Assembly (NCBI GenBank): GCA_040255525.1
Contig: JBDZVD010000002.1
Location: 85,369-149,368, forward strand
Reading direction: 5' to 3'
Length of the DNA stretch: 64,000 nt
Origin: Rugosimonospora sp040255525
Lineage (GTDB): Bacteria; Actinomycetota; Actinomycetes; Mycobacteriales; Micromonosporaceae
This document shows positions 17,451 to 26,066 of this stretch, one piece after another; positions within the stretch are counted from its first letter, which is position 1; each line of letters opens with the position of its first letter. The translations under genes were made by a program, and so were the position numbers. The notes under the pieces are model-generated. The model did not search any database. It saw only the letters and a program-made list of their open reading frames with translations, and was not told the DNA's origin.

Positions 17451-18917
17451 ATGCCCGTACCCGCCCCCGAAGGCCGTCGCGTCGCGCTGCTCACCCTCGG
17501 CTGCGCGCGCAACGAGGTCGACTCCGAGGAGTTGGCGGCGCGGCTGTCCGCCGACGGATGGCGGGTGACCACCGACGGCTCCGCCGCCGATGTCGTGCTC
17601 GTCAATACCTGCGGCTTCATCGAAAAGGCCAAGCAGGACTCGATCGAGACGCTGCTCGCGGCCGCGGATACCGGTGCGACGGTGGTGGCGACCGGCTGCA
17701 TGGCCGAGCGGTACGGCCGGGAGCTGGCCGACAGCCTGCCGGAGGCCGCGGCGGTACTCGGTTTCGATCACTACCCGGACATCTCGGCCCGACTGGCCGC
17801 GATCGCGGCCGGCGAGAAGGTGGAGTCCCACGCCCCGCGTGACCGCCGTACGCTGCTGCCGCTGACGCCGGTCGACCGGCACGCCGCCCCGGTGGTGCGG
17901 CCCGGCCACGGCATCGTCGACCGGCACACTCCCGCCCACCTGCGGCCGGTGCTCCGGCAGCGGCTGACCAAGGGCCCGGTCGCCTCGCTCAAGCTGGCCA
18001 GTGGCTGTGACCGGCGCTGCGCGTTCTGCGCGATCCCGACGTTCCGTGGCGCGTTCGTCTCCCGTACCCCGGAGGAGCTGCTCGCCGAGGCCGAGTTCCT
18101 GGCCCGCGACGGCGTCCGTGAGCTGGTGCTGGTGAGCGAGAACTCCACGTCGTACGGCAAGGATCTCGGCGACCCGCGGCTGCTGGAGAAGCTGCTGCCC
18201 CAGCTCGCCGAGGTGGACGGCATCGTCCGGGTACGGGTGTCCTACCTCCAGCCCGCGGAGACCCGCCCGGGTCTGGTCGAGGTGATCGCCACCACGCCCG
18301 GCGTGGCGCCCTACTTCGACCTGTCCTTCCAGCACTCGTCCGAACCGGTCCTGCGCCGGATGCGCCGGTTCGGTTCGACCGAGCGGTTCCTGGAGCTGCT
18401 GGAGTCGGCCCGCGCACTGGCGCCGGAGGCCGGGGCCCGCAGCAACGTCATCGTGGGCTTCCCCGGTGAGACCCGGGCCGACGTCGCCGAGCTGGAACGC
18501 TTCCTGACCACCGCACGGCTGGACGCGATCGGTGTCTTCGACTACAGCGACGAGGACGGCACCGAGGCGGCCACCCTGCCCGGCAAGGTTGCCCGGGCGA
18601 CCGTCAAGCGCCGGTACGAGCGGATGTCCGCACTGGTCGACGAGCTGTGCGCGCAGCGGGCCGAGGAGCGGATCGGCTCGACCGTCGAGGTCCTGGTCGA
18701 CCAGGTCGACGCGGAGGGCGTCGAGGGTCGGGCCGCACACCAGGCGCCGGAGATCGACGGCAGCACCACGCTGGTCGGTGACGTGGCCGGGCTGCGGCCC
18801 GGCGATCTGGTGACCGCGGTGGTCACCGGCAGCGCGGGAGTCGACCTGATCGCCTCCCCCGTCGCGGTCGCGGGCAACGCGACCGGGCCGGCCGGCGCGG
18901 GCGTGGCGGAGGCATGA
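17451..18917 (+). CDS. rimO: Ribosomal protein S12 methylthiotransferase
   Basis: A 488-residue radical-SAM enzyme that adds a methylthio group to an aspartate of ribosomal protein S12. The N-terminal MTTase domain has TLGCARNEVDSE and NTCGFIEKAK, the signature that separates RimO from MiaB. The radical-SAM cluster is C186-DRR-C190-AF-C193. The C-terminal TRAM domain is near 420-480. An unusually long, polar insert (about 125-170) precedes the radical-SAM core. It lies between ftsK and pgsA, a common order. Confidence 0.94.
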   Translation: MPVPAPEGRRVALLTLGCARNEVDSEELAARLSADGWRVTTDGSAADVVLVNTCGFIEKAKQDSIETLLAAADTGATVVATGCMAERYGRELADSLPEAAAVLGFDHYPDISARLAAIAAGEKVESHAPRDRRTLLPLTPVDRHAAPVVRPGHGIVDRHTPAHLRPVLRQRLTKGPVASLKLASGCDRRCAFCAIPTFRGAFVSRTPEELLAEAEFLARDGVRELVLVSENSTSYGKDLGDPRLLEKLLPQLAEVDGIVRVRVSYLQPAETRPGLVEVIATTPGVAPYFDLSFQHSSEPVLRRMRRFGSTERFLELLESARALAPEAGARSNVIVGFPGETRADVAELERFLTTARLDAIGVFDYSDEDGTEAATLPGKVARATVKRRYERMSALVDELCAQRAEERIGSTVEVLVDQVDAEGVEGRAAHQAPEIDGSTTLVGDVAGLRPGDLVTAVVTGSAGVDLIASPVAVAGNATGPAGAGVAEA

Positions 18918-18966
18918 GCGAGCGTCGAACGGGCGCACGCGGCCGAGCCGCCGGAGAGGATCTGGC

Positions 18967-19563
18967 ATGAGCGAGACGCCGGAGCCTGCGGTCGGTGCGG
19001 CCCGGCGCGACGTGTCAATCGCAAACCCGGCAAATGCCCTGACCGCCCTGCGGCTGCTGATCGTTCCGGCGTTCGCCGCGCTCACCGCGGGGTCCGGCAT
19101 GGTCCACTCGGGGCTGCGGATGCTGGCCTGCGGGGCGTTCGTGTTCGCCTCGCTCACCGACTTCGTGGACGGCTGGATCGCCCGTACCTGGAACCTGATC
19201 ACCGCGTTCGGCAAGGTCGCCGACCCGATCGCGGACAAGCTGCTGACCGGCACCGCTCTCGTGCTGCTGTCCTGGTACGGCCGCCTGCCCTGGTGGGTGA
19301 CCGTGGTGATCCTGGTCCGGGAGCTGGGCGTGACGGTGCTGCGGTTCTGGGTCATCCGGCACGGGGTGATCCCGGCCAGCCGGGGTGGGAAGATCAAGAC
19401 GGCGCTGCAGATCCTCGCGATCGCCTGGTACCTGTGGCCGTTCCCACCGACCGTGGAACGGGTGGGGGTGGTGATCATGGCCGCCGCGGTGGTGGTTACC
19501 GTGATCACGGGTGTGGATTACGTGGTGCGGGCCGTCCGGCTGCGCCGATCGGGGAGGGTATGA
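18967..19563 (+). CDS. pgsA: CDP-diacylglycerol-glycerol-3-phosphate phosphatidyltransferase
   Basis: A 198-residue membrane enzyme that makes phosphatidylglycerolphosphate from CDP-diacylglycerol. The CDP-alcohol phosphotransferase motif is complete: DGWIARTW...GKVADPIADKLL, i.e. D-G-x2-A-R-x8-G-x3-D-x3-D. Several hydrophobic helices follow. The next gene starts two bases after its stop, so the two are probably co-transcribed. Confidence 0.92.
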   Translation: MSETPEPAVGAARRDVSIANPANALTALRLLIVPAFAALTAGSGMVHSGLRMLACGAFVFASLTDFVDGWIARTWNLITAFGKVADPIADKLLTGTALVLLSWYGRLPWWVTVVILVRELGVTVLRFWVIRHGVIPASRGGKIKTALQILAIAWYLWPFPPTVERVGVVIMAAAVVVTVITGVDYVVRAVRLRRSGRV

Positions 19564-19564
19564 G

Positions 19565-20416
19565 GTGCTGGAGTTCGACGTTGCCGGCTACCTGAGCCGA
19601 CTGGGGATCGTCGATCCCGGCCCGCCGAGCGTGGACGGGCTCACCCGCCTGCAGCGGGCCCACGTCGAGCGGGTGCCGTACGAGAACCTGCACATCCACC
19701 TCGGCACCCCGACGACCATCAACCCGTACGACTCGGCCGCCCGGATCCTGGCCGGCCGCGGCGGGTACTGCTACCACCTCAACGGCGCCTTCTCGCTGCT
19801 GCTGTCCGCGCTCGGATATTCGGTGCGCTGGCACCGGGCCGGCGTGCAGGGCTGGGGGGAGCCGAAACCGGTCGGCGCGAACGGCAACCACCTGGCGCTG
19901 ACCGTGCACGGGCTGCCGGCCAGGGGCAACCCGGACGGGATGTGGCTGGCCGACGTCGGGATCGGGGACGGGCCGTACGACCCGCTGCCGCTGCGCAGCG
20001 GCGACATCGTCGACGGGCCGTTCCGGTACCGGCTGGAGCCGTCCAGCGTCGAGTTCCTCGGCTGGCGGTTCACCCACGACCGGACCGGTACCTTCGCCGG
20101 CTTCGACATGTGCGCCGAAGTCGCCGTACAGAGCGAGTTCGACAGCCTGCACGGCTGGAAGTCCACCGCGCCGGAGTCGCCGTTCGCGCGCACGGTCGTG
20201 GTGCAGCGGCGGGACGCGTCCGGTGTGGACCTGCTGCGCGGCCGGGTGCTGTCCCGGTTGCCCGGCACCGGCCGCCGCGAACTGACCAGCCAGGCGGAGT
20301 GGTACGAGGCGCTGGCGGACGTGTTCGGGCTGGCCCTCGCCGACCTGGGCGGGTACGAGCGGGACGCGCTGTGGCGGCGGGTGTGCTCGGCGCACGAGGC
20401 GTGGCAGTCGGCGTGA
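19565..20416 (+). CDS. Arylamine N-acetyltransferase family protein
   Basis: A 283-residue NAT-fold enzyme that should transfer acyl groups from acyl-CoA to arylamines or related acceptors. The cysteine-protease-like triad is visible: C69 in GRGGYCYHLNGA, H109 in ANGNHLALTV and D130 in MWLADVGIG. The usual RGGxCxExN motif has His in place of Glu. GTG 19565 follows GGGAGG by seven bases. It is inserted in the pgsA-cinA order that many actinobacteria keep intact, and its stop overlaps the next start. Confidence 0.88.
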   Translation: MLEFDVAGYLSRLGIVDPGPPSVDGLTRLQRAHVERVPYENLHIHLGTPTTINPYDSAARILAGRGGYCYHLNGAFSLLLSALGYSVRWHRAGVQGWGEPKPVGANGNHLALTVHGLPARGNPDGMWLADVGIGDGPYDPLPLRSGDIVDGPFRYRLEPSSVEFLGWRFTHDRTGTFAGFDMCAEVAVQSEFDSLHGWKSTAPESPFARTVVVQRRDASGVDLLRGRVLSRLPGTGRRELTSQAEWYEALADVFGLALADLGGYERDALWRRVCSAHEAWQSA

Positions 20417-20937
20417 CCGGCCCGGGAGCACCGGGCGGCGGGCCGGGTGCGCCGGCGCGGGTCTCGGCCGTCCGCGCCCTGGAAGAGCTGCGCGGCCGGG
20501 GGCAGACGCTCTCGGTCGCCGAGTCGCTGACCGGCGGGCTGCTGGCCGCGACGATCGTCGACGTACCCGGGGCCAGCGCGGTCTTCCGGGGCGGCCTGGT
20601 CGTCTACGCCACCGATCTGAAGGCGACGCTCGCCGGGGTGGACGCGGCCCTGCTGGCCGAGCGCGGGCCGGTCGACCCGGACGTGGCCGCGGCCCTCGCG
20701 CTCGGGGTGAGCGAGCGCTGCGGTACCGACTGGGGTCTGTCCACGACCGGAGTTGCCGGGCCGGGGCCACAGGACGGCGTACCGGCCGGCACTGTCTACA
20801 TTGGACTGCACGGTCCCGGGGGCGAGGACACGGTACGGCGGCTGGCCCTGGACGGCGACCGGGCGGCCATCCGCCGCAACGTCGTGGCGGCGGCACTCGC
20901 ACTGCTCGCCGTCGCGGCCGGAGGCCAGATTCGGTGA
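20413..20937 (+). CDS. CinA-like nicotinamide-nucleotide amidohydrolase
   Basis: A 174-residue stand-alone C-terminal CinA domain, which deamidates NMN to nicotinate mononucleotide in pyridine nucleotide salvage. Motifs are TLSVAESLTGGLLAATI, FRGGLVVYATDLK and STTGVAGPGPQDGVPAGTVYIG. I chose GTG 20413 because it overlaps the preceding stop as GTGA, typical of coupled translation; GTG 20401 is an alternative. It precedes clgR, as in other actinobacteria. Confidence 0.88.
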   Translation: MTGPGAPGGGPGAPARVSAVRALEELRGRGQTLSVAESLTGGLLAATIVDVPGASAVFRGGLVVYATDLKATLAGVDAALLAERGPVDPDVAAALALGVSERCGTDWGLSTTGVAGPGPQDGVPAGTVYIGLHGPGGEDTVRRLALDGDRAAIRRNVVAAALALLAVAAGGQIR

Positions 20938-21061
20938 TCTCGTCCGGGCCGGGTCCCGGACCCGGCCGATCGGAGATCAACCGTTCGGTCGATCGGCCGG
21001 CCCGCCGCCCGGCTGGCATCGATAAGTCCGGACTTAGCTTCTGCCCCGGCCCGCCCAACCG

Positions 21062-21088
21062 GGAAGCCTTCGCCGCCGGCCTGTGTTA
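21062..21088 (+). promoter_or_regulatory. Candidate ECF (SigE-like) promoter of clgR
   Basis: GGAAG at 21062 and GTTA at 21085 are separated by 18 bases, the layout of SigE-type promoters. In M. tuberculosis clgR is SigE-dependent. The match is short and unverified. The 20938-21179 gap otherwise shows nothing clear. Confidence 0.35.
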
Positions 21089-21179
21089 CGGCTAGGCGAG
21101 AAGTGTCCAGGTCGGCGGGGCAGTGATGTCGTTGTCGACGGAACCGGGTACCGTGGCGGGAAACCGCGAGGGGGGTGCG

Positions 21180-21848
21180 ATGATCCTGTTACGCCGGGTG
21201 ATCGGCGACGCACTGCGAGCCCGCCGCCAGGCACAGCACCGGACCCTGCGCGAGGTTTCCACCGCGGCCAACGTCAGCCTGGGTTACCTGTCCGAGATCG
21301 AGCGGGGCCAGAAGGAAGCCTCCAGCGAGCTGCTGGCCGCCGTCTGCGACGCGCTGGGCGCCCGGCTCTCCGAGCTTCTTCACGAGGTCAGTTCCACGGT
21401 CGCCAGCAGCGAACGGGGCGAGTCGGGCCCCGCGGCGTCCGGGCGCGGCGTGCCCGAGCAGGGCCGCCCGGCCACGGACGCGCACGCGAGTGGCGGTGGC
21501 GACACCGGGCGTTCGGATGCGCCGGAGCCGGCGCGCGCCGAGGCGGCCGAGGGCGACGCGCAGCCGGCGATGGCGGGGGTGGCCGAGGCCCGGGGGCCTG
21601 CGGAGCCGGCGCTGGCCGGTCCCGCTGCGGCCGTGCGTCCAGGGCTCGCGATGGCCGGGGCCCGCGGTTCGGCGAAGTCGGCCGCGCTCGCGGCGTCCGC
21701 CAAGAACCGGCGGGCGGCGCCCGTCGCTCAGGCCAGCCTGTCCACGACCCTGGACGGCCACGTGGCGGTCACCATCCGCCGCGATACGCCGCTGTCCACC
21801 ACGCTGCGCACCCGTACGATCCGGCGGGACGTGCTGTCCGGGGTGTGA
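21180..21848 (+). CDS. clgR: ClgR-type transcriptional regulator
   Basis: A 222-residue activator of clp protease and envelope-stress genes. The Cro/C1 helix-turn-helix (HRTLREVSTAANVSLGYLSEIERGQKEASSE, about residues 20-52, quoted in parts elsewhere) is nearly identical in layout to mycobacterial ClgR. A long Ala/Gly/Pro-rich stretch (about 80-180) makes it roughly twice the usual length of about 110 residues. It ends DVLSGV rather than the Ala-Ala tail used for ClpP turnover in Streptomyces. ATG 21180 follows GAGGGGGG. pspA and pspM follow, matching the ClgR-Psp system. Confidence 0.88.
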   Translation: MILLRRVIGDALRARRQAQHRTLREVSTAANVSLGYLSEIERGQKEASSELLAAVCDALGARLSELLHEVSSTVASSERGESGPAASGRGVPEQGRPATDAHASGGGDTGRSDAPEPARAEAAEGDAQPAMAGVAEARGPAEPALAGPAAAVRPGLAMAGARGSAKSAALAASAKNRRAAPVAQASLSTTLDGHVAVTIRRDTPLSTTLRTRTIRRDVLSGV

Positions 21849-21876
21849 TCCGGCTCTCGCCCGGCCGCCGATCGAG

Positions 21877-21922
21877 GGCGGCGGCGCGATCAAGGCGGCG
21901 GCGCGATCAAGGCGGTGGCGCG
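21877..21922. repeat. 17-bp tandem repeat upstream of pspA
   Basis: GGCGGCGGCGCGATCAA occurs at 21877 and 21894, and a partial third copy begins at 21911. It lies in the 300-bp clgR-pspA gap (21849-22149), which also holds the inverted repeat at 22012. Confidence 0.75.
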
Positions 21923-22011
21923 GTTCACTCGATCAAGGTGAGGCCCTTCCCGGACACTTCGGCGAACTGGCCGGTCGGTGGCATGAGCGGGCACACTAGG
22001 TACCTGGGGCG

Positions 22012-22038
22012 GGTCCGGACAAGCGTATTCTCCGGACC
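22012..22038. promoter_or_regulatory. Inverted repeat upstream of pspA
   Basis: GGTCCGGA (22012) and TCCGGACC (22031) form a perfect 8-bp inverted repeat around 11 bases, about 110 bp before pspA. It could be an operator or a leader hairpin. Confidence 0.4.
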
Positions 22039-22149
22039 AACCTTGAGTTGCCCGGTAGCCGGCGTGACGGGTTCGCATCCTCCTGCGACGATGGGGAAGA
22101 CGACACACGCGACGCACATCACAACGGCCGCAGAGAGGAACCGACAGAT

Positions 22150-23022
22150 ATGGCGAATCCGTTCGTCAAGGGCTGGCGCTACTTGATGGCGCTGTTCGGC
22201 GCCAAGATCGACGAGTACGCCGATCCGAAGGTGCAGATCCAGCAGGCGATCGAGGACGCTCAGCGCCAGCATCAGGCCCTTGTCCAGCAAGCCGCGGCGG
22301 TGATCGGTAACCAGCGCCAGCTGGAGATGAAGCTGTCCCGGACCATGGACGAGGTGCAGAAGCTTCAGTCCTCCGCGCGCCAGGCCCTGGTACTCGCCGA
22401 CAAGGCCCGTGCCGCGGGCAACGAGGACGAGGCGGTCAAGTACGAGAACACCGCGCAGACCTTCGCCACTCAGCTGGTCTCCAGCGAGCAGTCGATGGAG
22501 GACCTCAAGACCCTGCACGACCAGGCGCTGTCGGCGGCCACCCAGGCGCGCCGGGCGGTGGAGAACAACGCGCAGATCCTCCAGCAGAAGCTCGCCGAGC
22601 GCACCCAGCTGATGAGCCAGCTCGAACAGGCCAAGATGCAGGAGACCGTGGCGAGGTCGCTGGAGTCGATGTCCTCGCTGGCCGCGCCGGGCAACACGCC
22701 TTCGCTGGACGAGGTCCGGGAAAAGATCGAACGCCGGTACGCCACGGCCATGGGCCGGGCCGAGCTGGCCTCGAACTCCGTCGAGGGCCGCATGCTCGAG
22801 GTCCAGAAGTCCACCCTGGACATGGCCGGCGCGTCCCGGCTGGAGCAGATCCGGGCGAGCATGGCCGGTGAGCAGTTGGCGGCGGCGCCGGCGCAGCCGG
22901 CCGTCGAGGCTGCCCCGGCGGTGGCCGCGAACCCGCAGAAGGACGCGAGCGTGTCGCGGCTGGACGAGATCCGGGCGAGCATGGCGCGCGACAAGGCGAC
23001 CGGGGACCAGGCCACCGGCTGA
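22150..23022 (+). CDS. pspA: Phage-shock protein PspA/IM30 (35-kDa antigen type)
   Basis: A 290-residue membrane-stress protein that forms ESCRT-III-like coats on the inner membrane. MANPFVKGWRYLMALFGAKIDEYADP is the amphipathic N-terminus plus first core helix. Residues about 25-225 are almost entirely coiled coil. The tail holds two copies of an 11-residue word, SRLEQIRASMA at 229 and SRLDEIRASMA at 269, joined by an Ala/Pro linker. AGAGGA precedes the ATG. It lies between clgR and pspM, as in mycobacteria. Confidence 0.93.
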   Translation: MANPFVKGWRYLMALFGAKIDEYADPKVQIQQAIEDAQRQHQALVQQAAAVIGNQRQLEMKLSRTMDEVQKLQSSARQALVLADKARAAGNEDEAVKYENTAQTFATQLVSSEQSMEDLKTLHDQALSAATQARRAVENNAQILQQKLAERTQLMSQLEQAKMQETVARSLESMSSLAAPGNTPSLDEVREKIERRYATAMGRAELASNSVEGRMLEVQKSTLDMAGASRLEQIRASMAGEQLAAAPAQPAVEAAPAVAANPQKDASVSRLDEIRASMARDKATGDQATG

Positions 23023-23049
23023 GCGTGATGGCTGGACGGGGGAGCGGCA

Positions 23050-23802
23050 ATGGCTGATCACAGGGCACGGTATTTCCGGCAGCTCCGCCGGCTGCGCCGC
23101 TCCGCCCGCCGGTGGAGCGTGCTGGCCGGAACGTTCGCCGGCGCGACCGGGATCCTGGTGCCCTATCACGGGGTGGGCTGGCCCGACGCGGTCTGGGCGG
23201 CGCTGACCGGAGGCTCGGCGGCGTTGACCTGGTGGCGGTGGAGCGATCTGCGCGAACTCGCCGCTCAACCGGCGCCGGAGCCGGAGCCGGCCCGGGTGGC
23301 GGCCGCGAACTGGACGCGGATCGAGGGGCTGGTCTCCCGGTTGCCGGCCGGTCGCAGCGCGGTGGCCGAGCTGCAACGGGTACGGACCCGGGCGCGGCTG
23401 CGCGGCTCCTCGGTGCTGCCGGCGTGGACCCGCCTGGACCGGGCGGCGCAAACCTTCGATGGTCTGGCCGGCCGCTTGGACGGTTCGGCCCAGCCGGTGG
23501 CGCGGGAGGCGGCTCAGGCCGAGCACGCGCTGCGTGACCTCGGTGAGCGCACCGCCGCCGTGGAGCGGGCACTGGCCGTCACGCCGGGCGACACCGAGCT
23601 GGAACAGGCGCACGCCGAACTGCTCGCGCACTTCACCGAGGGTGTGGACGCGTACGAGAAGCTGGTCGGCGCGGCGGCCGGCTATGTCGCGCAGGACGGC
23701 CGGATGGCCGTCGACGGTACGTCGATCGGACGCCTGCAAGAGGCTACCGACCTGTTGCGCGGGATCGCGGCCGGCCTGGCCGAGCTGCGCACCATCGGCT
23801 GA
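23050..23802 (+). CDS. pspM: PspM-like envelope stress membrane protein
   Basis: A 250-residue protein in the position of M. tuberculosis PspM (Rv2743c). A basic N-terminus (RYFRQLRRLRRSARRW) is followed by two close hydrophobic helices (about 23-43 and 45-64), then a helical cytosolic region (ERTAAVERALAV, ELLAHFTEGVDAYEKLVGAA). PspM anchors PspA at the membrane in mycobacteria. The ATG follows GGGGGAG. The pspA gene is 27 bp upstream, so they form one operon. Confidence 0.85.
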   Translation: MADHRARYFRQLRRLRRSARRWSVLAGTFAGATGILVPYHGVGWPDAVWAALTGGSAALTWWRWSDLRELAAQPAPEPEPARVAAANWTRIEGLVSRLPAGRSAVAELQRVRTRARLRGSSVLPAWTRLDRAAQTFDGLAGRLDGSAQPVAREAAQAEHALRDLGERTAAVERALAVTPGDTELEQAHAELLAHFTEGVDAYEKLVGAAAGYVAQDGRMAVDGTSIGRLQEATDLLRGIAAGLAELRTIG

Positions 23803-23815
23803 CCGGCCGCTCAGC

Positions 23816-24610
23816 TCAGCTCGGCCCGGGTTGGCAGGTCGGGCACCAGTAGGTGACCCGCTCGCCCTGCTCCGCCCTTTCGATGAGGGTGCCGCAGCGC
23901 CCGCACGGCACCGCGTGGCGGCCGTACACGTACGTGGTCTGGCCCTTCCGCAGCGATCCGGTGGTGCTCTGCGTCCAGCGTCCCTGGTTCGCGCCGAGCA
24001 GTTTCTTGGCCAGCTTCACGAGGGCACCGAGGTCGGCCACGTCCCGCACCGCAGTCCACGGCCAGACGCCGCGCAGGTAGAGCAGCTCGGACTTGTACAG
24101 GTTGCCGATGCCGGCCAGGTTGGACTGATCCAGCAGGGCCTCGGCGATCGTGGCGTCCGGGTGAGCCGCCAGCCGGCGGACGGCTTCGTCCGGATCCCAG
24201 TCCGGCCCGAGCAGGTCGGGTCCGAGGTACCCGACCAGGCGGTCCTCCTGCCCGGTCGGGACGAGCGCGAGGTCGTGCAGGTGGTACCCGACCGCGACCT
24301 GATCGGCGGTACGGACCACCGCTCGGATCAGGTGTGCCGGGCGGCCCGCCCAGCGCTCACCCGGCTGGTAGACCCGCCAGGCGCCGTCCATGCGCAGGTG
24401 CGAGTGCAGGCTCAGGCGGCGGTCGCCGTCCGGCGCGGTGACCCGCAGGAACAGGTGCTTGCCGCGGCTGACCGACTCGTTGACCAGCGAGCCGGCCAGA
24501 TCGACGGTGGCCAACCGCGGTACCCGGAGATCGGAGGCGATCAGCCGCCGCCCCGCGAGCGCGCGGTGCAGCACCCGGGCGGTGTTCCAGACGGTGTCCC
24601 CCTCCGGCAT
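23816..24610 (-). CDS. Fpg/Nei-family DNA glycosylase/AP lyase
   Basis: A 264-residue base-excision enzyme for oxidised pyrimidines. It starts MPEGDTVW; after Met removal Pro acts as the nucleophile and Glu3 as the catalytic acid, the Nei-type pattern. LHSHLRMDGAWRVY supplies the beta-strand lysine/arginine region. DQSNLAGIGNLYKSE is the helix-two-turns-helix. The C-terminal zinc finger has CGRC and CPTC. It resembles actinobacterial Nei2. It is convergent with pspM. Confidence 0.92.
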   Translation of the reverse strand: MPEGDTVWNTARVLHRALAGRRLIASDLRVPRLATVDLAGSLVNESVSRGKHLFLRVTAPDGDRRLSLHSHLRMDGAWRVYQPGERWAGRPAHLIRAVVRTADQVAVGYHLHDLALVPTGQEDRLVGYLGPDLLGPDWDPDEAVRRLAAHPDATIAEALLDQSNLAGIGNLYKSELLYLRGVWPWTAVRDVADLGALVKLAKKLLGANQGRWTQSTTGSLRKGQTTYVYGRHAVPCGRCGTLIERAEQGERVTYWCPTCQPGPS

Positions 24611-24639
24611 CTCACCATCCTGCCGCAGCCGGGACGGTC

Positions 24640-24922
24640 ATGCTGGCGCTCGCGGCGAGCATCGGCGGCAGTCCGCTGCCCCTGGCGATGACCACCGTCT
24701 GGCTGGCCAACACCGCGAGCCTGCTGCTGCCGATGCCCAACCTGACCAATGTGCTCGCCGCGGAGCGGGCGGGGCTGGCGCCGGTGGTGTTGCACGGCGG
24801 GGCTGGTGCGGGCGGCGGGCGTGGGCTTGGCCAACCTGCTCGACAACCTGCCGGCGTACCTGCCTGATCTGGTACGAGCGATGCCGTTCAGCGAACGCCG
24901 CCGTCTCGTTGCCGCCCGGTGA
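24640..24922 (+). pseudogene. Relic of an ArsB/SLC13-type permease
   Basis: The first frame reads ALAASIGGSPLPLAMT and WLANTASLLLPMPNLTN, typical of arsenite/SLC13 permeases in actinobacteria. After about 24790 the similarity shifts to the second frame (LVRAAGVGLANLLDNLPAYL), which in intact proteins belongs further toward the C-terminus. So only about 90 codons of a roughly 400-residue protein remain, with an internal deletion and a frameshift. No function is expected. Confidence 0.6.
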
Positions 24923-24949
24923 ACGGCACCCGCGCGTACCGTCTGTCGA

Positions 24950-25423
24950 ATGGAGATCCGTCTGGCCTCCGTCGATGACCTTCCGGCGGTGGTCGCGCTG
25001 TCCGGCGGCCTGTTCGCCGAGGACGGCGGGCTGCGGGACGCCTACCTGGACGTCCAGTGGCCGGCCCGGGAGGGGTACCGCTACTACGGTGCCGTACTCA
25101 CCATGCGGGACGCGGCGTGCTGGGTCGCGGTACGGGGCGGGCATACGGTCGGGTACCTGGTCGCCCGGATCAACGGGCCGTACCCGCCCCGGCCGGTGAA
25201 GGTGGCCGAGCTGGAGAGCGTGTTCGTCGAGCCCGACCACCGCGGATGCGGCGTGGGTGCCGGGCTGGTGGCCGCGTTCGCGGAGTGGGCGGCGGCCGCG
25301 GGTGCGCAGCGGGTGGCGGTGACCGCGTACGCGGCCAACGAACGCGCCATCGCCTTCTACCGGCGGCACGGCTTCGCGCCGAAGTCGCTGAGCCTGGAGT
25401 CGGGCATCGGGGAGGTGCGCTGA
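24950..25423 (+). CDS. GNAT-family N-acetyltransferase
   Basis: A 157-residue acetyltransferase. MEIRLASVDDLPAVVALS begins the fold; ELESVFVEPDHRGCGVGAGLV is the acetyl-CoA motif and NERAIAFYRRHGFAPKSLSLE ends it. TACCGT lies seven bases before the ATG and no ribosome site is seen, so it is probably leaderless. Substrate is unknown. Confidence 0.88.
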   Translation: MEIRLASVDDLPAVVALSGGLFAEDGGLRDAYLDVQWPAREGYRYYGAVLTMRDAACWVAVRGGHTVGYLVARINGPYPPRPVKVAELESVFVEPDHRGCGVGAGLVAAFAEWAAAAGAQRVAVTAYAANERAIAFYRRHGFAPKSLSLESGIGEVR

Positions 25424-25479
25424 CCGGTGGTCGCCGGTAGCGGGCCGGACTCCGTGCTGCCAAACACGTCCACCGGTCG

Positions 25480-26046
25480 CTACCGCGCAGCTGCCACCGG
25501 GCCGACTATGACCTCTGCCATGGCCCGCGCGGCCACGGCCGGGTGGGCGTCGGGGCGCGTGATGGCGTGGGCGAGCACCCCGTCGATGAGCACGAGTAGT
25601 TGGTTGGCGCCCAGGTTGGCATCGGGATGCCCGGCCCGGTGCAGCTCAGTGGCGAACAGCTGGTGCAGACCATCCTTGTACGCGCGGATCTCCGTATGCG
25701 CGGGGTGGGCTGGATCTGTAAGGATGATTTCCGCGGCGGTGAATCGGCACCCGTGAAACGCCGGGCCAGTGGTGATCCGCTCCAGTTCGTCGAAGACGGC
25801 GAGGACGCGCTGGCGGGGGTCGTCGCCGGCCTCGTCCATGACCCGCCGGTACCGGTCCCGGCCGGCGGCACCGCGCAGGACCTCGGCGATCAGCCCGTCC
25901 TTGCCGCCGAAGTGCTGGTAGAGCGACCGGCGTGCGACGTCGGCCTCCTTCAGGATCACGTCGACGCCCACGTGGACGCCCTTGGCGTAGGTGAGGTCGC
26001 GCGCGGCGTCGAGCAGCCGCTCGCGGGGTCCGGGTCTGGCGTTCAT
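25480..26046 (-). CDS. TetR-family repressor
   Basis: A 188-residue TetR-type repressor. Helix-turn-helix residues are LLDAARDLTYAKGVHVGVD, ILKEADVARRSLYQHFGGK and DGLIAEVL in the first 60 positions; the rest is a ligand domain without recognisable specificity. It is divergent from an MFS exporter, and a perfect TAGAAC-AACC-GTTCTA palindrome lies in their shared promoter. Repression of both genes until a ligand binds is the expected scheme. Confidence 0.9.
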   Translation of the reverse strand: MNARPGPRERLLDAARDLTYAKGVHVGVDVILKEADVARRSLYQHFGGKDGLIAEVLRGAAGRDRYRRVMDEAGDDPRQRVLAVFDELERITTGPAFHGCRFTAAEIILTDPAHPAHTEIRAYKDGLHQLFATELHRAGHPDANLGANQLLVLIDGVLAHAITRPDAHPAVAARAMAEVIVGPVAAAR

Positions 26047-26066
26047 GGCTCGATTCTGGCACTGGC

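Noticed and set aside
21060..21100. ClgR autoregulatory box in its own promoter
   Set aside because: GTTACGGCTAGGCGAGAA has some matching letters but the spacing is one base off the known consensus.
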